Notes under the pieces: model-generated
What the model saw: the letters and a program-made list of their open reading frames with translations, nothing else
Told to the model about the DNA's origin: nothing
Database searches by the model: none
Made by a program: the position numbers and the translations under genes
NCBI GenBank assembly: GCA_017467585.1
Contig: JAFUSR010000004.1
Span: 664,620-721,194 of the forward strand
Direction of reading: 5' to 3'
DNA from: Clostridia bacterium
Lineage (GTDB): Bacteria; Bacillota; Clostridia; Christensenellales; UBA1242
Length of the DNA stretch: 56,575 nt
In this document: positions 26,451 through 35,983 of the stretch, one piece after another
How the letters are laid out: each line of letters opens with the position of its first letter
Numbering within the stretch: position 1 is the first letter of the stretch

Positions 26451-26479
26451 ATAATAATATAAAACACTAAATATGTCAA
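26451..26479 (-). promoter_or_regulatory. Promoter of rplM-rpsI
   Basis: Minus strand TTGACA (26479-26474), 17 bp, TATTAT (26456-26451), about 95 bp before the rplM start. The leader may carry autoregulatory structure but none was recognised. Confidence 0.7.
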
Positions 26480-26514
26480 TGATTTGACTCAAAAAAAATC
26501 ATTTTTTTTGCTAA

Positions 26515-27252
26515 CTAGGCGTTATAGTCAACACCATAGAGCACCAATCCGACTGGTGGCACGGTTTTGCCGGCTTTTGTTCTGTCTTGTTGCTCTATTA
26601 TTGTTTCAACGTGTTGTGGTGTTATTTTTTCTTCGCCAACGGCAATGAGTGTGCCCATTATTATTCGCACCATGTTATATAAAAAACCACTGCCAGTTAT
26701 TTCAAAGAAATAAAGGTCGCCATTTTGAACAATTTTAGCATCAAAAATTGTTCTTTCGAAATTGGTTTTTCCGCTGTTTCTCGCAACAAAACTTTTAAAG
26801 TTTTTTGTGCCCACCAAAAACTTGCAAGCTGCCTGCATTTTTTGAATATTTGCTTTTTTGACTTGCAGAGCAAATTGGTCTAAAATTGCACTGCGGCTAG
26901 GCGAAACATAAAAATAATAGCGATATGTCTTTCTTTTTGCTGAAAACCTTGCGTTAAAATTGAGGTCGACAACCTCTGCACTTTTTACACTTATGTCTTC
27001 AGGAAGGTGCGCATTTAGCGCCAAAACTAGTTTTTGTGGCTCAAAGTTTTTCTCAATGCAAAAGTTTGCAACTTGACCAGCCGCACTCACCCCAGCATCG
27101 GTTCTTCCACTGCCAAAAACAGTTGCGTCTTCGCCAGAGATTTCTTTAACCGCGCGAGTTAAATTGCCCTCGATTGTGTTTTTTTTGTCTTGAATTTGCC
27201 AACCGCTATAGTTTTTTCCGACATATTCAACAACAATTTTATAGTTTTTCAT
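26515..27252 (-). CDS. truA: tRNA pseudouridine(38-40) synthase TruA
   Basis: 245 residues from the ATG at 27252. Catalytic Asp52 lies in GSGRTDAGVSA. RYYFYVSP, FVGTKNF-type (LVGTKNFKSF) and GFLYNMVRIIMGTL are conserved family blocks. It modifies the anticodon stem-loop of many tRNAs. No Shine-Dalgarno site precedes the start. A TTGAAA-17-TATACT promoter ends 6 bases before the ATG, so the transcript is predicted to be leaderless. Confidence 0.95.
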   Translation of the reverse strand: MKNYKIVVEYVGKNYSGWQIQDKKNTIEGNLTRAVKEISGEDATVFGSGRTDAGVSAAGQVANFCIEKNFEPQKLVLALNAHLPEDISVKSAEVVDLNFNARFSAKRKTYRYYFYVSPSRSAILDQFALQVKKANIQKMQAACKFLVGTKNFKSFVARNSGKTNFERTIFDAKIVQNGDLYFFEITGSGFLYNMVRIIMGTLIAVGEEKITPQHVETIIEQQDRTKAGKTVPPVGLVLYGVDYNA

Positions 27253-27258
27253 GGCATG

Positions 27259-27287
27259 AGTATAGCACAATGGTTAATTATTTTCAA
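27259..27287 (-). promoter_or_regulatory. Leaderless-type promoter of truA
   Basis: Minus strand TTGAAA (27287-27282), 17 bp, TATACT (27264-27259), with six bases between the -10 box and the ATG at 27252. Confidence 0.7.
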
Positions 27288-27305
27288 CAAGATATAAAGT
27301 TTTGT

Positions 27306-27334
27306 TTGACTAGTTTTTTTATTTTTCATATAAT
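27306..27334 (+). promoter_or_regulatory. Promoter of the PFOR gene
   Basis: TTGACT (27306-27311), 17 bp, TATAAT (27329-27334), about 28 bp before the start codon. Confidence 0.8.
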
Positions 27335-27362
27335 GAAAATAGATTATTTTTGGAGAGTTTTT

Positions 27363-30300
27363 ATGAAGAAAATCACTGTTGACGGAAACACCGCCTGTGC
27401 AAGCATGAGTTATTTGTTTTCTGACCTTGCATTTATTTATCCCATCACCCCTTCTAGCCCAATGGCAGAAAATGTTGACGCCTGGTCAAACGCAGGCAAG
27501 CTGAATTTTTGGAACCGCCCAGTTAAAGTTACTGAAATGCAGTCAGAAGCAGGAGCCAGCGGTGCTCTTCATGGGGCGCTCACAACTGGCGCAAACGCAA
27601 CAACATTCACCTCTAGCCAGGGGCTTCTTTTGATGATTCCTAACATGTTTAAAATTGCTGGAGAGCAGCTGCCTTGCGTTATTAATGTTGCAGCAAGAAC
27701 AATTGCAACCCACGCCCTTTCAATTTTTGGCGACCACAGCGACATTTATGCGTGCAGAAGCACTGGCTTTTCGTTTGTGGCTTCGTCTAGCGTTCAAGAA
27801 GCGCAAGACATGGCACTTGCCAGTCACATTTTGACGCTGAGTTCACGTGTTCCTGTTTTGCACTTTTTTGATGGATTTAGAACAAGTCACGAAATTAACA
27901 CAATTTCTGAAATTGACCCACAAACAGCAAAGAAAATCGCCGATGAGTGTGGCGTTCTTGGCGAGCGTCCAATTGGCCTCACCCCACTTCTTCCTTCAAT
28001 GAGAGGAACTAGTCAAAGCGAAGACATTTATTTTCAAAACAGAGAGGCATCTAGCATATATTACAAAAATTTGCCTGATTGTTTTGATAAGATTTTAAAA
28101 GTTATTGCAAAGCACACCGGCAGACACTATTCTGCATTTGAATATTATGGTGCGAAAGATGCAACCAATATTGTTGTGTGCATGGGCTCTGGCGCTGACA
28201 CTGTGATTGACACAGCACTTGAACTATCTTCTCGTGGCGCAAAGGTTGGCGCAATTAAAGTTAGACTTTATCGCCCATTTGATGACAACAGATTTTTGAA
28301 AGTTATTCCAAAAACCGCCACAACAATCACCGTTCTCGACAGAACAAAAGAATGTGGTGCACTTTATGATCCTCTTGCTAGCGACGTTATTTCTGCAATT
28401 GCTGGCAGCGGCTTTTCTATTCGCGTTCTTGGCGGAAGATATGGTCTGTCTAGCAAAGAATTTACGCCAAGCATGGTTGTTTCTGTTTTTGAAAACGCTC
28501 AAAAACAAAAGCCTAAAAATCACTTTGTGGTTGGAATTGTCGATGACGTAAATAGCTCTCACCTTCCTGAAGCCAAAGCCAAACTTGACAACAGAAGCGA
28601 CATAACCAGTTGCATGTTTTTTGGCTATGGCTCAGACGGAACTGTTTCTGCCAACAAAAACAGCATTAAAATTATTGCAAACAGTGCAAACATGTTTGGC
28701 CAGGCCTATTTTGTTTATGACAGCAAAAAGTCAGGAAGTTTGACAACCAGTCACCTTAGAATCAGCAAAAAGCCAATCAATATGCCATATTTAATTGAAA
28801 AGCCAGATTTTGTGGCCTGCCACAACAAGTCATACCTATCGAAATATGACATGCTTTCAAGCATTCGTGACGGCGGAATATTTTTGCTGAACGCACCATG
28901 GAAAACTCTTGCTGAATTTGAAAGATATATTCCAGCAAATGTGCGCAGCACAATTGCCAAAAAACACCTCAAATTTTATTGCATTGATGCAGAAAAAATC
29001 GCCGAAAGTGTTGGCCTAAACCGCAGAATTAACCTTGTTATGCAAACTGCGTTCTTTGCCCTTGGTGGATTTTTGCCTATAGAAAAGTCAATTGAATATA
29101 TCAAAGAAATGGCCAAAAAGACCTACGCAAGCAAGGGCGAAAAAGTTCTAGCAATGAACTATGCTGCGGTTGATCAGGCGTTGGGAAATCTGTTTGAAGT
29201 GACTTACCCTGAAAAATGGGCACACGAACTTTCAGCTGAGACAATCGCAACAAAAAATAGATATTATGATCTTTATTTGAAGCCAATTTTAGAGAGAAAA
29301 GGCAACGCTTTGCCAGTTTCTCACTTCGAGCCAAGCGGAACAATTCCGACAGCCACAAGCAAACTAGAAAAGCGCAACATTGCGACAAAACTTCCTTTGT
29401 GGAAACCAGAAAACTGCATTGAATGTAACTTCTGCTCTATTGTCTGCCCACACGCAGTCATTAGACCATATATCTTTAAATCGGACAGCAAACTCGCAGA
29501 AAAGCTTCCTTCTAAGCCTGCAATTGGTGTGCCTGGATATAACTTTAAAGTTCAAATAAGTCCAATGGACTGCACAAGCTGCGAAAATTGCGCACTTGTT
29601 TGCCCTGCAAAAGAAAAGGCTCTTGTTATGGTAGACGCAGAGCAAATTCTTTCTACGGAACAAAAATATTATAAACTGCTTGAAAATCATGTTAACGACA
29701 AGACAATATTTAACAAATTCACAATTAAAGGCAGCCAATTTGAAAAACCATTATTTGAATTTTCTGGCGCCTGCGCTGGTTGCGGCGAAACGCCATACAT
29801 CAAACTTTTAACTCAGCTATTTGGCGAAAAACTCTTAATCGCAAACGCAACAGGTTGCAGCAGCATTTATAGTGGAACGGCACCAACCTGCCCTTACACA
29901 ACACTTGCAAACGGCGCTGGTCCTGCTTGGGCAAACAGCCTGTTTGAAGACAACGCCGAATTTGGCCTTGGCATGAAAAAAGCTTATGATAGCAACAGAG
30001 CACTCGTAAGCGATCTTATTAACCTGGCTGTTAGCGACAAAGTTTTTGCACCTAACACAGCCAAATTATTGGTTGAATGGCAAAATGGAAACAAATCGGT
30101 GGAGCGCGCAAACAAAATTGTTGACGCACTAAGTCAAATCGAAGGAACAGACACAAGAGCAAAACTTGCTGGGTCTATCTGTAATCTGCAAGGCGGGCTT
30201 GTTGACACCAGCGTTTGGATTGTTGGGGGCGATGGCTGGGCATACGACATTGGTTATGGTGGCCTTGACCACGTTCTTGCCAGTGGCGAAAATGTTAACA

Positions 30301-30836
30301 TATTGGTTCTCGACACAGAACTCTACTCTAACACAGGTGGACAGGCCAGCAAGGCAACACCAATGGCATCAACAGCAAAATTCGCCGCAGGCGGAAAGAC
30401 AACACAAAAGAAAGATTTGGGCGCCCTAGCCAGAATCTACCCTAATGTTTATGTGGCTCAAGTTTCTCTTGCGGCCAACATGCAAGCAACAATTTCGGCA
30501 TTTAAAGAAGCTGGACAGCACAACGGCCCATCAATTATTATTGCTTATTGCCCATGCATTAACCATGGCGCAGACATGAGCAAGACACCACTTCAAGAAA
30601 AACAAGCAGTCGAAAGTGGCTATTGGCCAATCTATCGCTATGACCCACAAACAGAAAAATTAACTGTAGACAGCGACGAGCCAAAAGAAAACTTTAAAGA
30701 CTTTGCCCTTTCGCAATCTAGATATTTTGTTCTTGCAAAAACTGGAACAGAAAAGGCAAAACAACTTTTAGATTGTTCAGAAGCCTTTGCTAAAAAACGA
30801 CTTGCAAAATTGTTTAAGTTGTCTCAAACCAATTAA
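27363..30836 (+). CDS. nifJ: Pyruvate:ferredoxin (flavodoxin) oxidoreductase, single-chain
   Basis: 1157 residues. It oxidises pyruvate and CoA to acetyl-CoA, CO2 and reduced ferredoxin, the main anaerobic pyruvate route. The order of domains is typical: N-terminal pyruvate-binding domain (YPITPSSPMAE, TSSQGLLLM, ALSIFGDHSD), a gamma-type domain, two [4Fe-4S] clusters (CIECNFCSIVCP near 685, CTSCENCALVCP near 738), a third cysteine set from CAGCGETPY, and the TPP-binding region GDGWAYDIGYGGLDH and NTGGQASK. The ATG at 27363 follows GGAGAG. It is divergent from truA. Confidence 0.97.
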   Translation: MKKITVDGNTACASMSYLFSDLAFIYPITPSSPMAENVDAWSNAGKLNFWNRPVKVTEMQSEAGASGALHGALTTGANATTFTSSQGLLLMIPNMFKIAGEQLPCVINVAARTIATHALSIFGDHSDIYACRSTGFSFVASSSVQEAQDMALASHILTLSSRVPVLHFFDGFRTSHEINTISEIDPQTAKKIADECGVLGERPIGLTPLLPSMRGTSQSEDIYFQNREASSIYYKNLPDCFDKILKVIAKHTGRHYSAFEYYGAKDATNIVVCMGSGADTVIDTALELSSRGAKVGAIKVRLYRPFDDNRFLKVIPKTATTITVLDRTKECGALYDPLASDVISAIAGSGFSIRVLGGRYGLSSKEFTPSMVVSVFENAQKQKPKNHFVVGIVDDVNSSHLPEAKAKLDNRSDITSCMFFGYGSDGTVSANKNSIKIIANSANMFGQAYFVYDSKKSGSLTTSHLRISKKPINMPYLIEKPDFVACHNKSYLSKYDMLSSIRDGGIFLLNAPWKTLAEFERYIPANVRSTIAKKHLKFYCIDAEKIAESVGLNRRINLVMQTAFFALGGFLPIEKSIEYIKEMAKKTYASKGEKVLAMNYAAVDQALGNLFEVTYPEKWAHELSAETIATKNRYYDLYLKPILERKGNALPVSHFEPSGTIPTATSKLEKRNIATKLPLWKPENCIECNFCSIVCPHAVIRPYIFKSDSKLAEKLPSKPAIGVPGYNFKVQISPMDCTSCENCALVCPAKEKALVMVDAEQILSTEQKYYKLLENHVNDKTIFNKFTIKGSQFEKPLFEFSGACAGCGETPYIKLLTQLFGEKLLIANATGCSSIYSGTAPTCPYTTLANGAGPAWANSLFEDNAEFGLGMKKAYDSNRALVSDLINLAVSDKVFAPNTAKLLVEWQNGNKSVERANKIVDALSQIEGTDTRAKLAGSICNLQGGLVDTSVWIVGGDGWAYDIGYGGLDHVLASGENVNILVLDTELYSNTGGQASKATPMASTAKFAAGGKTTQKKDLGALARIYPNVYVAQVSLAANMQATISAFKEAGQHNGPSIIIAYCPCINHGADMSKTPLQEKQAVESGYWPIYRYDPQTEKLTVDSDEPKENFKDFALSQSRYFVLAKTGTEKAKQLLDCSEAFAKKRLAKLFKLSQTN

Positions 30837-30897
30837 TCAATAAAATAAATCAAAATGTAATAAATTTTGTAAAAATTTAATTTTTTAACAAAATAAA

Positions 30898-30926
30898 AGA
30901 CCACAGATTGTTCTGTGGTCTTTATT
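30898..30926. terminator. Terminator after the PFOR gene
   Basis: Hairpin AAAGACCACAGA/TCTGTGGTCTTT with a T-run. Confidence 0.85.
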
Positions 30927-30973
30927 TTTATGCGCAATTATTTTGATTTATTTTTCTGTTTTTAAGCACAAAA

Positions 30974-30999
30974 AAAGTGGAATAATTTCCACTTTATTT
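30974..30999 (-). terminator. Terminator after the 100-residue unknown gene
   Basis: Hairpin AGTGGAA/TTCCACT with a T-run on the minus strand, just after the stop codon at 31000. Confidence 0.7.
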
Positions 31000-31302
31000 T
31001 TATAGTTCTGGTTGAGATAGTGATTGTTGAATTCTTTCGGCATAAATTCTTTCTGCCATTGAACGAAGCCTTGCCATTTCTGCCTCAACACTCTCTGCAC
31101 TCTTTCTTCCGTTTGAATCAAGCAGTGAAGGTTTTCCACTTGCCGCTTCGCTTTTTTGAATTTCAAGCATGATATCAACAATTTGGCTCTGTTTGATTAT
31201 TTGAGCATCAACACTCGATTTAACATCAAATCTCGCTCTGTTGCACTCTTCTCTGGTGTCCTTTTCAAAAACACTATTCATTTCAATCCAAGTTTTTGCC
31301 AT
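31000..31302 (-). CDS. Unknown small helical protein
   Basis: 100 residues, not recognised. Mostly charged and helical with no membrane segment. It begins MAKTWIEMNSVFEKDTREEC and ends in an arginine-rich helix (VEAEMARLRSMAERIYAERI). It is judged real because of the strong AAGGAGG site, a TTGACG-17-TAAGAT promoter and its own terminator. Single-gene transcript. Confidence 0.7.
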   Translation of the reverse strand: MAKTWIEMNSVFEKDTREECNRARFDVKSSVDAQIIKQSQIVDIMLEIQKSEAASGKPSLLDSNGRKSAESVEAEMARLRSMAERIYAERIQQSLSQPEL

Positions 31303-31330
31303 TGTGGAATTACCTCCTTATTGATACTCT

Positions 31331-31359
31331 ATCTTATACTAAAAACTGAAATTCGTCAA
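31331..31359 (-). promoter_or_regulatory. Promoter of the 100-residue unknown gene
   Basis: Minus strand TTGACG (31359-31354), 17 bp, TAAGAT (31336-31331). Confidence 0.55.
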
Positions 31360-31386
31360 TACCCTTTTTAAAAAAAGTTTTTCTGG

Positions 31387-31908
31387 CTAAATTCCATAAT
31401 ATTTGTTGATTGCTCTTTGAACTTCACTGCTGGCTTTGAACCCGCTCATAGATGATGCATTAATTATTATGTCGGCGCCATCTTTCATGTTGTCGATTCG
31501 CTTTGAAATTTGGTCTCGAGAAAGCGCATACATCATTTTTTCTTTGTAGCAACTATATTCTTCTTTATCGGCAATTTTGCTGGCAAGTGATGCGTTTAAA
31601 TGAAGATATATAATAAGATAAGAATCGCCAAGTGCTTTTATTAAACCCTTTTTATAAAAACAATCTGAGTCTAGGTTTAAAAGCACATTTTCGAACCCTG
31701 ACGCATATTTCATTAGGGAAGCTTCTTTTTGGCGATAATATTTGCTGCCATATTGGGTTACAATGTCTTTAAATGTGTTTGGTTTGTGATCAAATTCAAA
31801 CATCTCACGCATATCAAAAAAACGCATCTCAAGCTGATCTGCAACAAGCTGAGCTGTGGTGCGAGATAAAGTTCTATCTAAACAAACTATAGCAATATTT
31901 TTCTTCAT
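31387..31908 (-). CDS. Shikimate-kinase-like protein with degenerate P-loop
   Basis: 173 residues from the ATG at 31908 (GAG site; the in-frame start at 32010 has none). The strand-helix pattern is like shikimate kinase: IAIVCLDRTLSRTTAQLVA, then MRFFDMREMFE in the place of the substrate Asp helix, then YGSKYYRQKEASLM where the kinase has a GExxFRxxE block, then YLIIYLHLNASL. The P-loop glycines and the GK(S/T) are missing, so ATP binding in the usual way is unlikely. The fold assignment is inferred, and a regulatory or scaffold role is possible. Confidence 0.55.
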   Translation of the reverse strand: MKKNIAIVCLDRTLSRTTAQLVADQLEMRFFDMREMFEFDHKPNTFKDIVTQYGSKYYRQKEASLMKYASGFENVLLNLDSDCFYKKGLIKALGDSYLIIYLHLNASLASKIADKEEYSCYKEKMMYALSRDQISKRIDNMKDGADIIINASSMSGFKASSEVQRAINKYYGI

Positions 31909-32032
31909 AACAAAAATCTCGTTTGTATTATACAAGGTTTTTACACTGTTGGCAATAACTTTTTTAAAAAAAATAGGGATTTTCTTACATTTCCCTATTT
32001 TTATGACCAATTATTTTGATTTTTTTAATTAT

Positions 32033-33304
32033 TTATTTATCTTCGCTTGAATCAACATCGTCAACAAGTTGCAGAATTTTTGTTGCAGATGCGTCGTCGA
32101 GCCTATCGATATTTTTTAGTTTGCTTGCAAGCATTCTTGTTCTTGTTCCCACCAGTTTTTCAAACTCGCCCTCGGTGCTCTTGAATTTGTCCTGAATTTT
32201 TTGAACAACTTCGCTGAACTTGTCAAACTCTGTGCTAACCGCGCGAAGGACGTTTTGAATTTCTGCGGATTTCTTCTGCAGTTTGACTGTTTTGAAGCCC
32301 ATTTGCAAGCTGTTAATAAGCGCACACATTGTGGTTGGGCCAGTAACAATAACTCTATATTTTGTTTGAAGTTCTGCAAGCAAATCATCAATTTTGACAA
32401 CATCAGCATATAGCCCCTCAAACGGCAAGAACATAATCGCAAAGTCTGTTGTCTTTGGTGGATAGATATATTTTGTTGAAATGTCTTTTGCCATGTTTTT
32501 GATTGTGGCAACAAGTTGTCTCTTTTTTTGTTCATAAAGTTCTGCATTTCCGGCGTCTGAAGCTTCCTTCATGTCTTGATAAACCTTAAGAGGAAACTTG
32601 CTGTCGATTGGAAGATATATGCTCTCGCCCGTTGCATAGTCTGGATATTTGATTGCATATTCAACGGGGTCTCTGCCTTCGGCGGTGACAACATTTGTTT
32701 CGTATTGGTCTTTTGCAAGCAACTGTGAAAGAATTGCGTCGAGCCTAAGTTCGCCGAAATTTCCTGTTGTTTTCACGTTAGAGAGCATTTTGTTTAAGTT
32801 TCCAACGTCACTAGCGATTGTCTGCATTTCACCAATAGACTTAGAAACCTTGTCGAGTTGGTCTGCCAAAACCTTAAAGCTTTGATCAAAACGTTCGTTG
32901 ATTGTCTTTGAAAGTTTTTCATCGACAGTTTCTCTCATTTTGTCGAGTTGTTTGTTGTTATCTTCTTGCAAATTTTTGATGTTGCGCTCGTTAGATTGAC
33001 GAATGGCCTCTAACTTTTCTTCTTGAGCCTTGCTCATTTGTTGCATGCGCTCGTCTAGGTTTTTGCTGAGCTTTTCTACTCTTTCTTCCAAATCTTTTTG
33101 GCTTTGACTTAGAGTGTTTTGAAAGTTTGAAAGCTGCAAATTGAAAGAATTGTTAGAAATGTTAAGCTGATTTCCAAGCGAAGAAGAAATGTCTTGTTTG
33201 TCTTCCTTAGAAAGTGTTGCCCCATTTTTTTTGACTAAAAGCACAACAGAAACAACACTAAGTGCAACACTTATAAACACTAGAATATACAAAATTATGT
33301 CCAT
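32033..33304 (-). CDS. rmuC: RmuC-family DNA recombination protein
   Basis: 423 residues. One N-terminal membrane helix (1-25) and a long coiled coil (~45-160) precede the RmuC domain, with KTTGNFGELRLDAIL, YLPIDSKFPL, TTDFAIMFLPFEGLYADV and GPTTMCALINSLQMGFKT. RmuC limits DNA inversions and restrains recombination. The start at 33304 has GGAGAAAG; the longer frame to 33367 has no site. It lies beside spoVG. Confidence 0.92.
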   Translation of the reverse strand: MDIILYILVFISVALSVVSVVLLVKKNGATLSKEDKQDISSSLGNQLNISNNSFNLQLSNFQNTLSQSQKDLEERVEKLSKNLDERMQQMSKAQEEKLEAIRQSNERNIKNLQEDNNKQLDKMRETVDEKLSKTINERFDQSFKVLADQLDKVSKSIGEMQTIASDVGNLNKMLSNVKTTGNFGELRLDAILSQLLAKDQYETNVVTAEGRDPVEYAIKYPDYATGESIYLPIDSKFPLKVYQDMKEASDAGNAELYEQKKRQLVATIKNMAKDISTKYIYPPKTTDFAIMFLPFEGLYADVVKIDDLLAELQTKYRVIVTGPTTMCALINSLQMGFKTVKLQKKSAEIQNVLRAVSTEFDKFSEVVQKIQDKFKSTEGEFEKLVGTRTRMLASKLKNIDRLDDASATKILQLVDDVDSSEDK

Positions 33305-33356
33305 AATCTTTCTCCTAAGTCTTATTTTACTATATAATTTTTGCTTTGGCAATAAA

Positions 33357-33385
33357 AAACCACCCACAAAAAACTAGGGTGGTCA
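33357..33385 (-). terminator. Terminator of spoVG
   Basis: Hairpin ACCACCC/GGGTGGT with a T-run on the minus strand. Confidence 0.75.
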
Positions 33386-33409
33386 AAAATTTATGCCATT
33401 TTAGGTCAA

Positions 33410-33691
33410 CTATTCAGCAACTTCTGCTTTTTTTGCTTCTTCGTATGCTTTTAAAACAACTTCAGTAAGTTCTGTTCTTGTTTCTGTGTCGAGTGGATGA
33501 ACAATGTCTTTAAATTGGCCATCTGGTGTTTTTCTGCGAGGCATAGCAATAAAGTATCCCTCTTCACCCTCGATAACTTTGATGTCGTGAACAACAAAAC
33601 ATCCGTCGATTGTGATTGATGCACTTGCTCTGATTTTGCTGTTGTCGCTCTTAACAATGCGAACTCTTACGTCTGAAACATTCATCTTCAT
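33410..33691 (-). CDS. spoVG: SpoVG, sporulation/septation RNA- or DNA-binding regulator
   Basis: 93 residues. It has the family sequence MNVSDVRVRIV, ASITIDGCFVVHDIKVIEG, FIAMPRRKTPDGQFKDIVHP. SpoVG affects septation, capsule and sporulation and binds nucleic acid. AAGGAGAAA precedes the start. Single gene between galU and rmuC, all minus strand. Confidence 0.96.
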   Translation of the reverse strand: MKMNVSDVRVRIVKSDNSKIRASASITIDGCFVVHDIKVIEGEEGYFIAMPRRKTPDGQFKDIVHPLDTETRTELTEVVLKAYEEAKKAEVAE

Positions 33692-33804
33692 AAAATATGA
33701 TTTCTCCTTGGGCCCTACGCATGCTCTTTTATGGTATAGCCTAATTATATTTTAAAACAAACAAATTTCAAAAAGCAAATATTTTTAACTTATTTTTTAT
33801 AAAA

Positions 33805-34677
33805 TTAAAGTTTTTTTGCTAAGTTTTTTATGTATTTTCTATATTCTTGCCCAAACTCTTCACTTTTAAGCATATATTCAGTGATTGTTTTGGCAAATTC
33901 TAGTTTGTTTCCGCAGTCGTGATATGTTCCACAAACAACAGTAGCGTTCATTCTGCCCCTTTCGGCAAGGTTGTTTATTGCTGCAGTAACATAATATTCA
34001 CCATTTATGGCTTGTAAGTTGTCTAATTCATCAAATATCTCTTGGGTTAAAACATATCTGCCGATAGACGCATATAAGCTTGGGGCTTCTTCTGTTTTTG
34101 GTTTTTCAACAATTGCAGACATGTTGTAATAGTCTTTGCCCTTAATTTTTTGCAAAACCGCACTGCCATATTTGTGAATATCTTCTTTTTTAACCTTTTG
34201 CAAAATACAAACCGACTTTCCTGTTTGATTGTAGACATCTATTATCTGCTTTGCTGCAGGAACATCAGCCTCGATGAGGTCGTCACCATAATAGAGCACA
34301 AATGGGTCGCCGTTAAGCCAGTCTTGTGCGCAAGCCAGAGCGCCGGCTGTTCCATTTTGCTCTTTTTGATAAACAATTTTTATTTTAAGTTTATTCATAA
34401 CACTATAATAGCTGTCTAAAAGTGCCATTTTGTTTTGAGTTTTTAAGCGTTGAATTAATTTAGCGTTTGGATTTACCAGGTCGTTTATTGAGTGTTTTTC
34501 TTCGCTAGAAACCAAACAAACATGTGTAATGCCACTGTCAACGCACTCTTTTAAGTGATAAAACAAAATTGGCTTGTCAACCAGTGGAAATAATTCTTTG
34601 GGTGTGCAAAGTGTGGCAGGCAAAAATCTTGTTCCAAAGCCTCCAACCAAAATAACTGCTTTTTTAACTTTTTTCAT
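33805..34677 (-). CDS. galU: UTP-glucose-1-phosphate uridylyltransferase
   Basis: 290 residues. It makes UDP-glucose for cell-surface glycans. The nucleotide-binding motif GGFGTRFLPAT is at 12-22, followed by CTPKELFPLVDKP. YQKEQNGTAGALACA, YYGDDL, and GRYVLTQEIFD are further conserved blocks. The ATG at 34677 has AGGAGAAGAG; the in-frame start at 34731 is unsupported. Confidence 0.96.
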   Translation of the reverse strand: MKKVKKAVILVGGFGTRFLPATLCTPKELFPLVDKPILFYHLKECVDSGITHVCLVSSEEKHSINDLVNPNAKLIQRLKTQNKMALLDSYYSVMNKLKIKIVYQKEQNGTAGALACAQDWLNGDPFVLYYGDDLIEADVPAAKQIIDVYNQTGKSVCILQKVKKEDIHKYGSAVLQKIKGKDYYNMSAIVEKPKTEEAPSLYASIGRYVLTQEIFDELDNLQAINGEYYVTAAINNLAERGRMNATVVCGTYHDCGNKLEFAKTITEYMLKSEEFGQEYRKYIKNLAKKL

Positions 34678-34719
34678 GTATACTCTTCTCCTTGAAAACA
34701 TTATATTCTTTTCAAAAAC

Positions 34720-34752
34720 AAAAAGCAACAACTGGATGTTGTTGCTTTTATT
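34720..34752 (-). terminator. Terminator of tyrS
   Basis: Hairpin AAAAGCAACAAC/GTTGTTGCTTTT with a T-rich tail, next to the tyrS stop. Confidence 0.8.
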
Positions 34753-34753
34753 T

Positions 34754-35983
34754 TTATTTGCTAACCACTTTTAAGTGAATTTTTTTGCCCTTGCTGACCA
34801 CAACTTCGGTTGCTTTGACAACAAGTTTGTCGTCTGAGACTTTCTCTCCATCAATTGAAATTCCGGCTTGGGCAATAAGTCTTCTTGCTTCGCCACGGCT
34901 TGAACAAATTCCAACCTCGCTGACAAGTTCACACACATTAACACCGGCCTCGAGCTTTGGATAGACAACCGTGTTCATGTTTTCGCTCTTTCCACTTCCG
35001 GCAAACACCTCTTCTGAAGCCTGACGCGCTTGGTTTGCCTTTTCTTCGCCCTGAATAAACTTTGTTATTTCGTAAGACAAAATCTTTTTGGCCTTAACAA
35101 TGTCTGTTTTAATGAGTTCTCTAACCTTTTCCATTGGTTCATCAGTGAACAGCGCAAACATCATTTCAACGCAGGCGTCTGGAGTTTGATAAATTCCTTG
35201 ATAGAAGTCGTATGGGCTGATTTTGGTTTCGTCTATCCAAATTGCGCCCTTTTCGGTTTTGCCCATCTTTTTTCCTTCTGGAGTCAAAAGAAGTGGGTTT
35301 GTAATTCCTTCCATCTCACGATTTTTTCCGTCGATAAAATTCATTTTTCTGCCCAGTTCAACGCCAGCAACAATGTTTCCCCATTGGTCGCTGCCGCCCC
35401 ACTGCAAATTGCATCCATATTTTTTGTTTAGATACAAAAAGTCGTAGGCTTGCATGAGCATGTAGCCCATTTCAAAAAAGGTTAGCCCGCCCTCTTGAAG
35501 TCTGTTTGCATAAATGTCGTTTGTGAGCATTTTGTTAACGTTGAAATGAACACCAACATCACGCATAAAGTCTGTGTAGCTGTAGTCACTAAACCAATCG
35601 GCGTTGTTGACAATGATTGCTGGGTTTTCGCCATCAAATTTCAAAAACTTGCTATAGCTCTTTTTTATTGACTCAATATTTTTTTCGAGTTGCTCTTTTG
35701 AAAGCATTTTTCTCATTTCAGTTCTGCCAGTTGGGTCGCCAATTGCGGCAGTTGCCCCACCAACCAAAATGATAACCTTGTGTCCAGCCATTTGAAAACG
35801 ACGCATAATACAAGCAGGAACACAGTGTCCAATATGCAAACTGTCGGCTGTTGGGTCGGTTCCGGTGTAAACAACCAAGTTATCTTGGCTGAGCATTTTT
35901 TTGATTTTTTCGAGGTCTGTTCCTTGTTTAATAAGACCTCTGTTGTTTAATTCATCAAATAAATTTTGTTTAGTTATTTTCAT
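34754..35983 (-). CDS. tyrS: Tyrosyl-tRNA synthetase
   Basis: 409 residues. Class I synthetase with LHIGH at 49-53, the tyrosine-site region QAYDFLYL, GGSDQWGNI, and the KMSKS loop in the variant form KMGKT near 233, which occurs in this family. A C-terminal S4 domain (SSRGEARRLIAQAGISIDGE) binds tRNA. The start at 35983 has GGAGAG, and its codon overlaps the end of the upstream transporter gene by 14 bp, so translation may be coupled. Confidence 0.96.
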   Translation of the reverse strand: MKITKQNLFDELNNRGLIKQGTDLEKIKKMLSQDNLVVYTGTDPTADSLHIGHCVPACIMRRFQMAGHKVIILVGGATAAIGDPTGRTEMRKMLSKEQLEKNIESIKKSYSKFLKFDGENPAIIVNNADWFSDYSYTDFMRDVGVHFNVNKMLTNDIYANRLQEGGLTFFEMGYMLMQAYDFLYLNKKYGCNLQWGGSDQWGNIVAGVELGRKMNFIDGKNREMEGITNPLLLTPEGKKMGKTEKGAIWIDETKISPYDFYQGIYQTPDACVEMMFALFTDEPMEKVRELIKTDIVKAKKILSYEITKFIQGEEKANQARQASEEVFAGSGKSENMNTVVYPKLEAGVNVCELVSEVGICSSRGEARRLIAQAGISIDGEKVSDDKLVVKATEVVVSKGKKIHLKVVSK

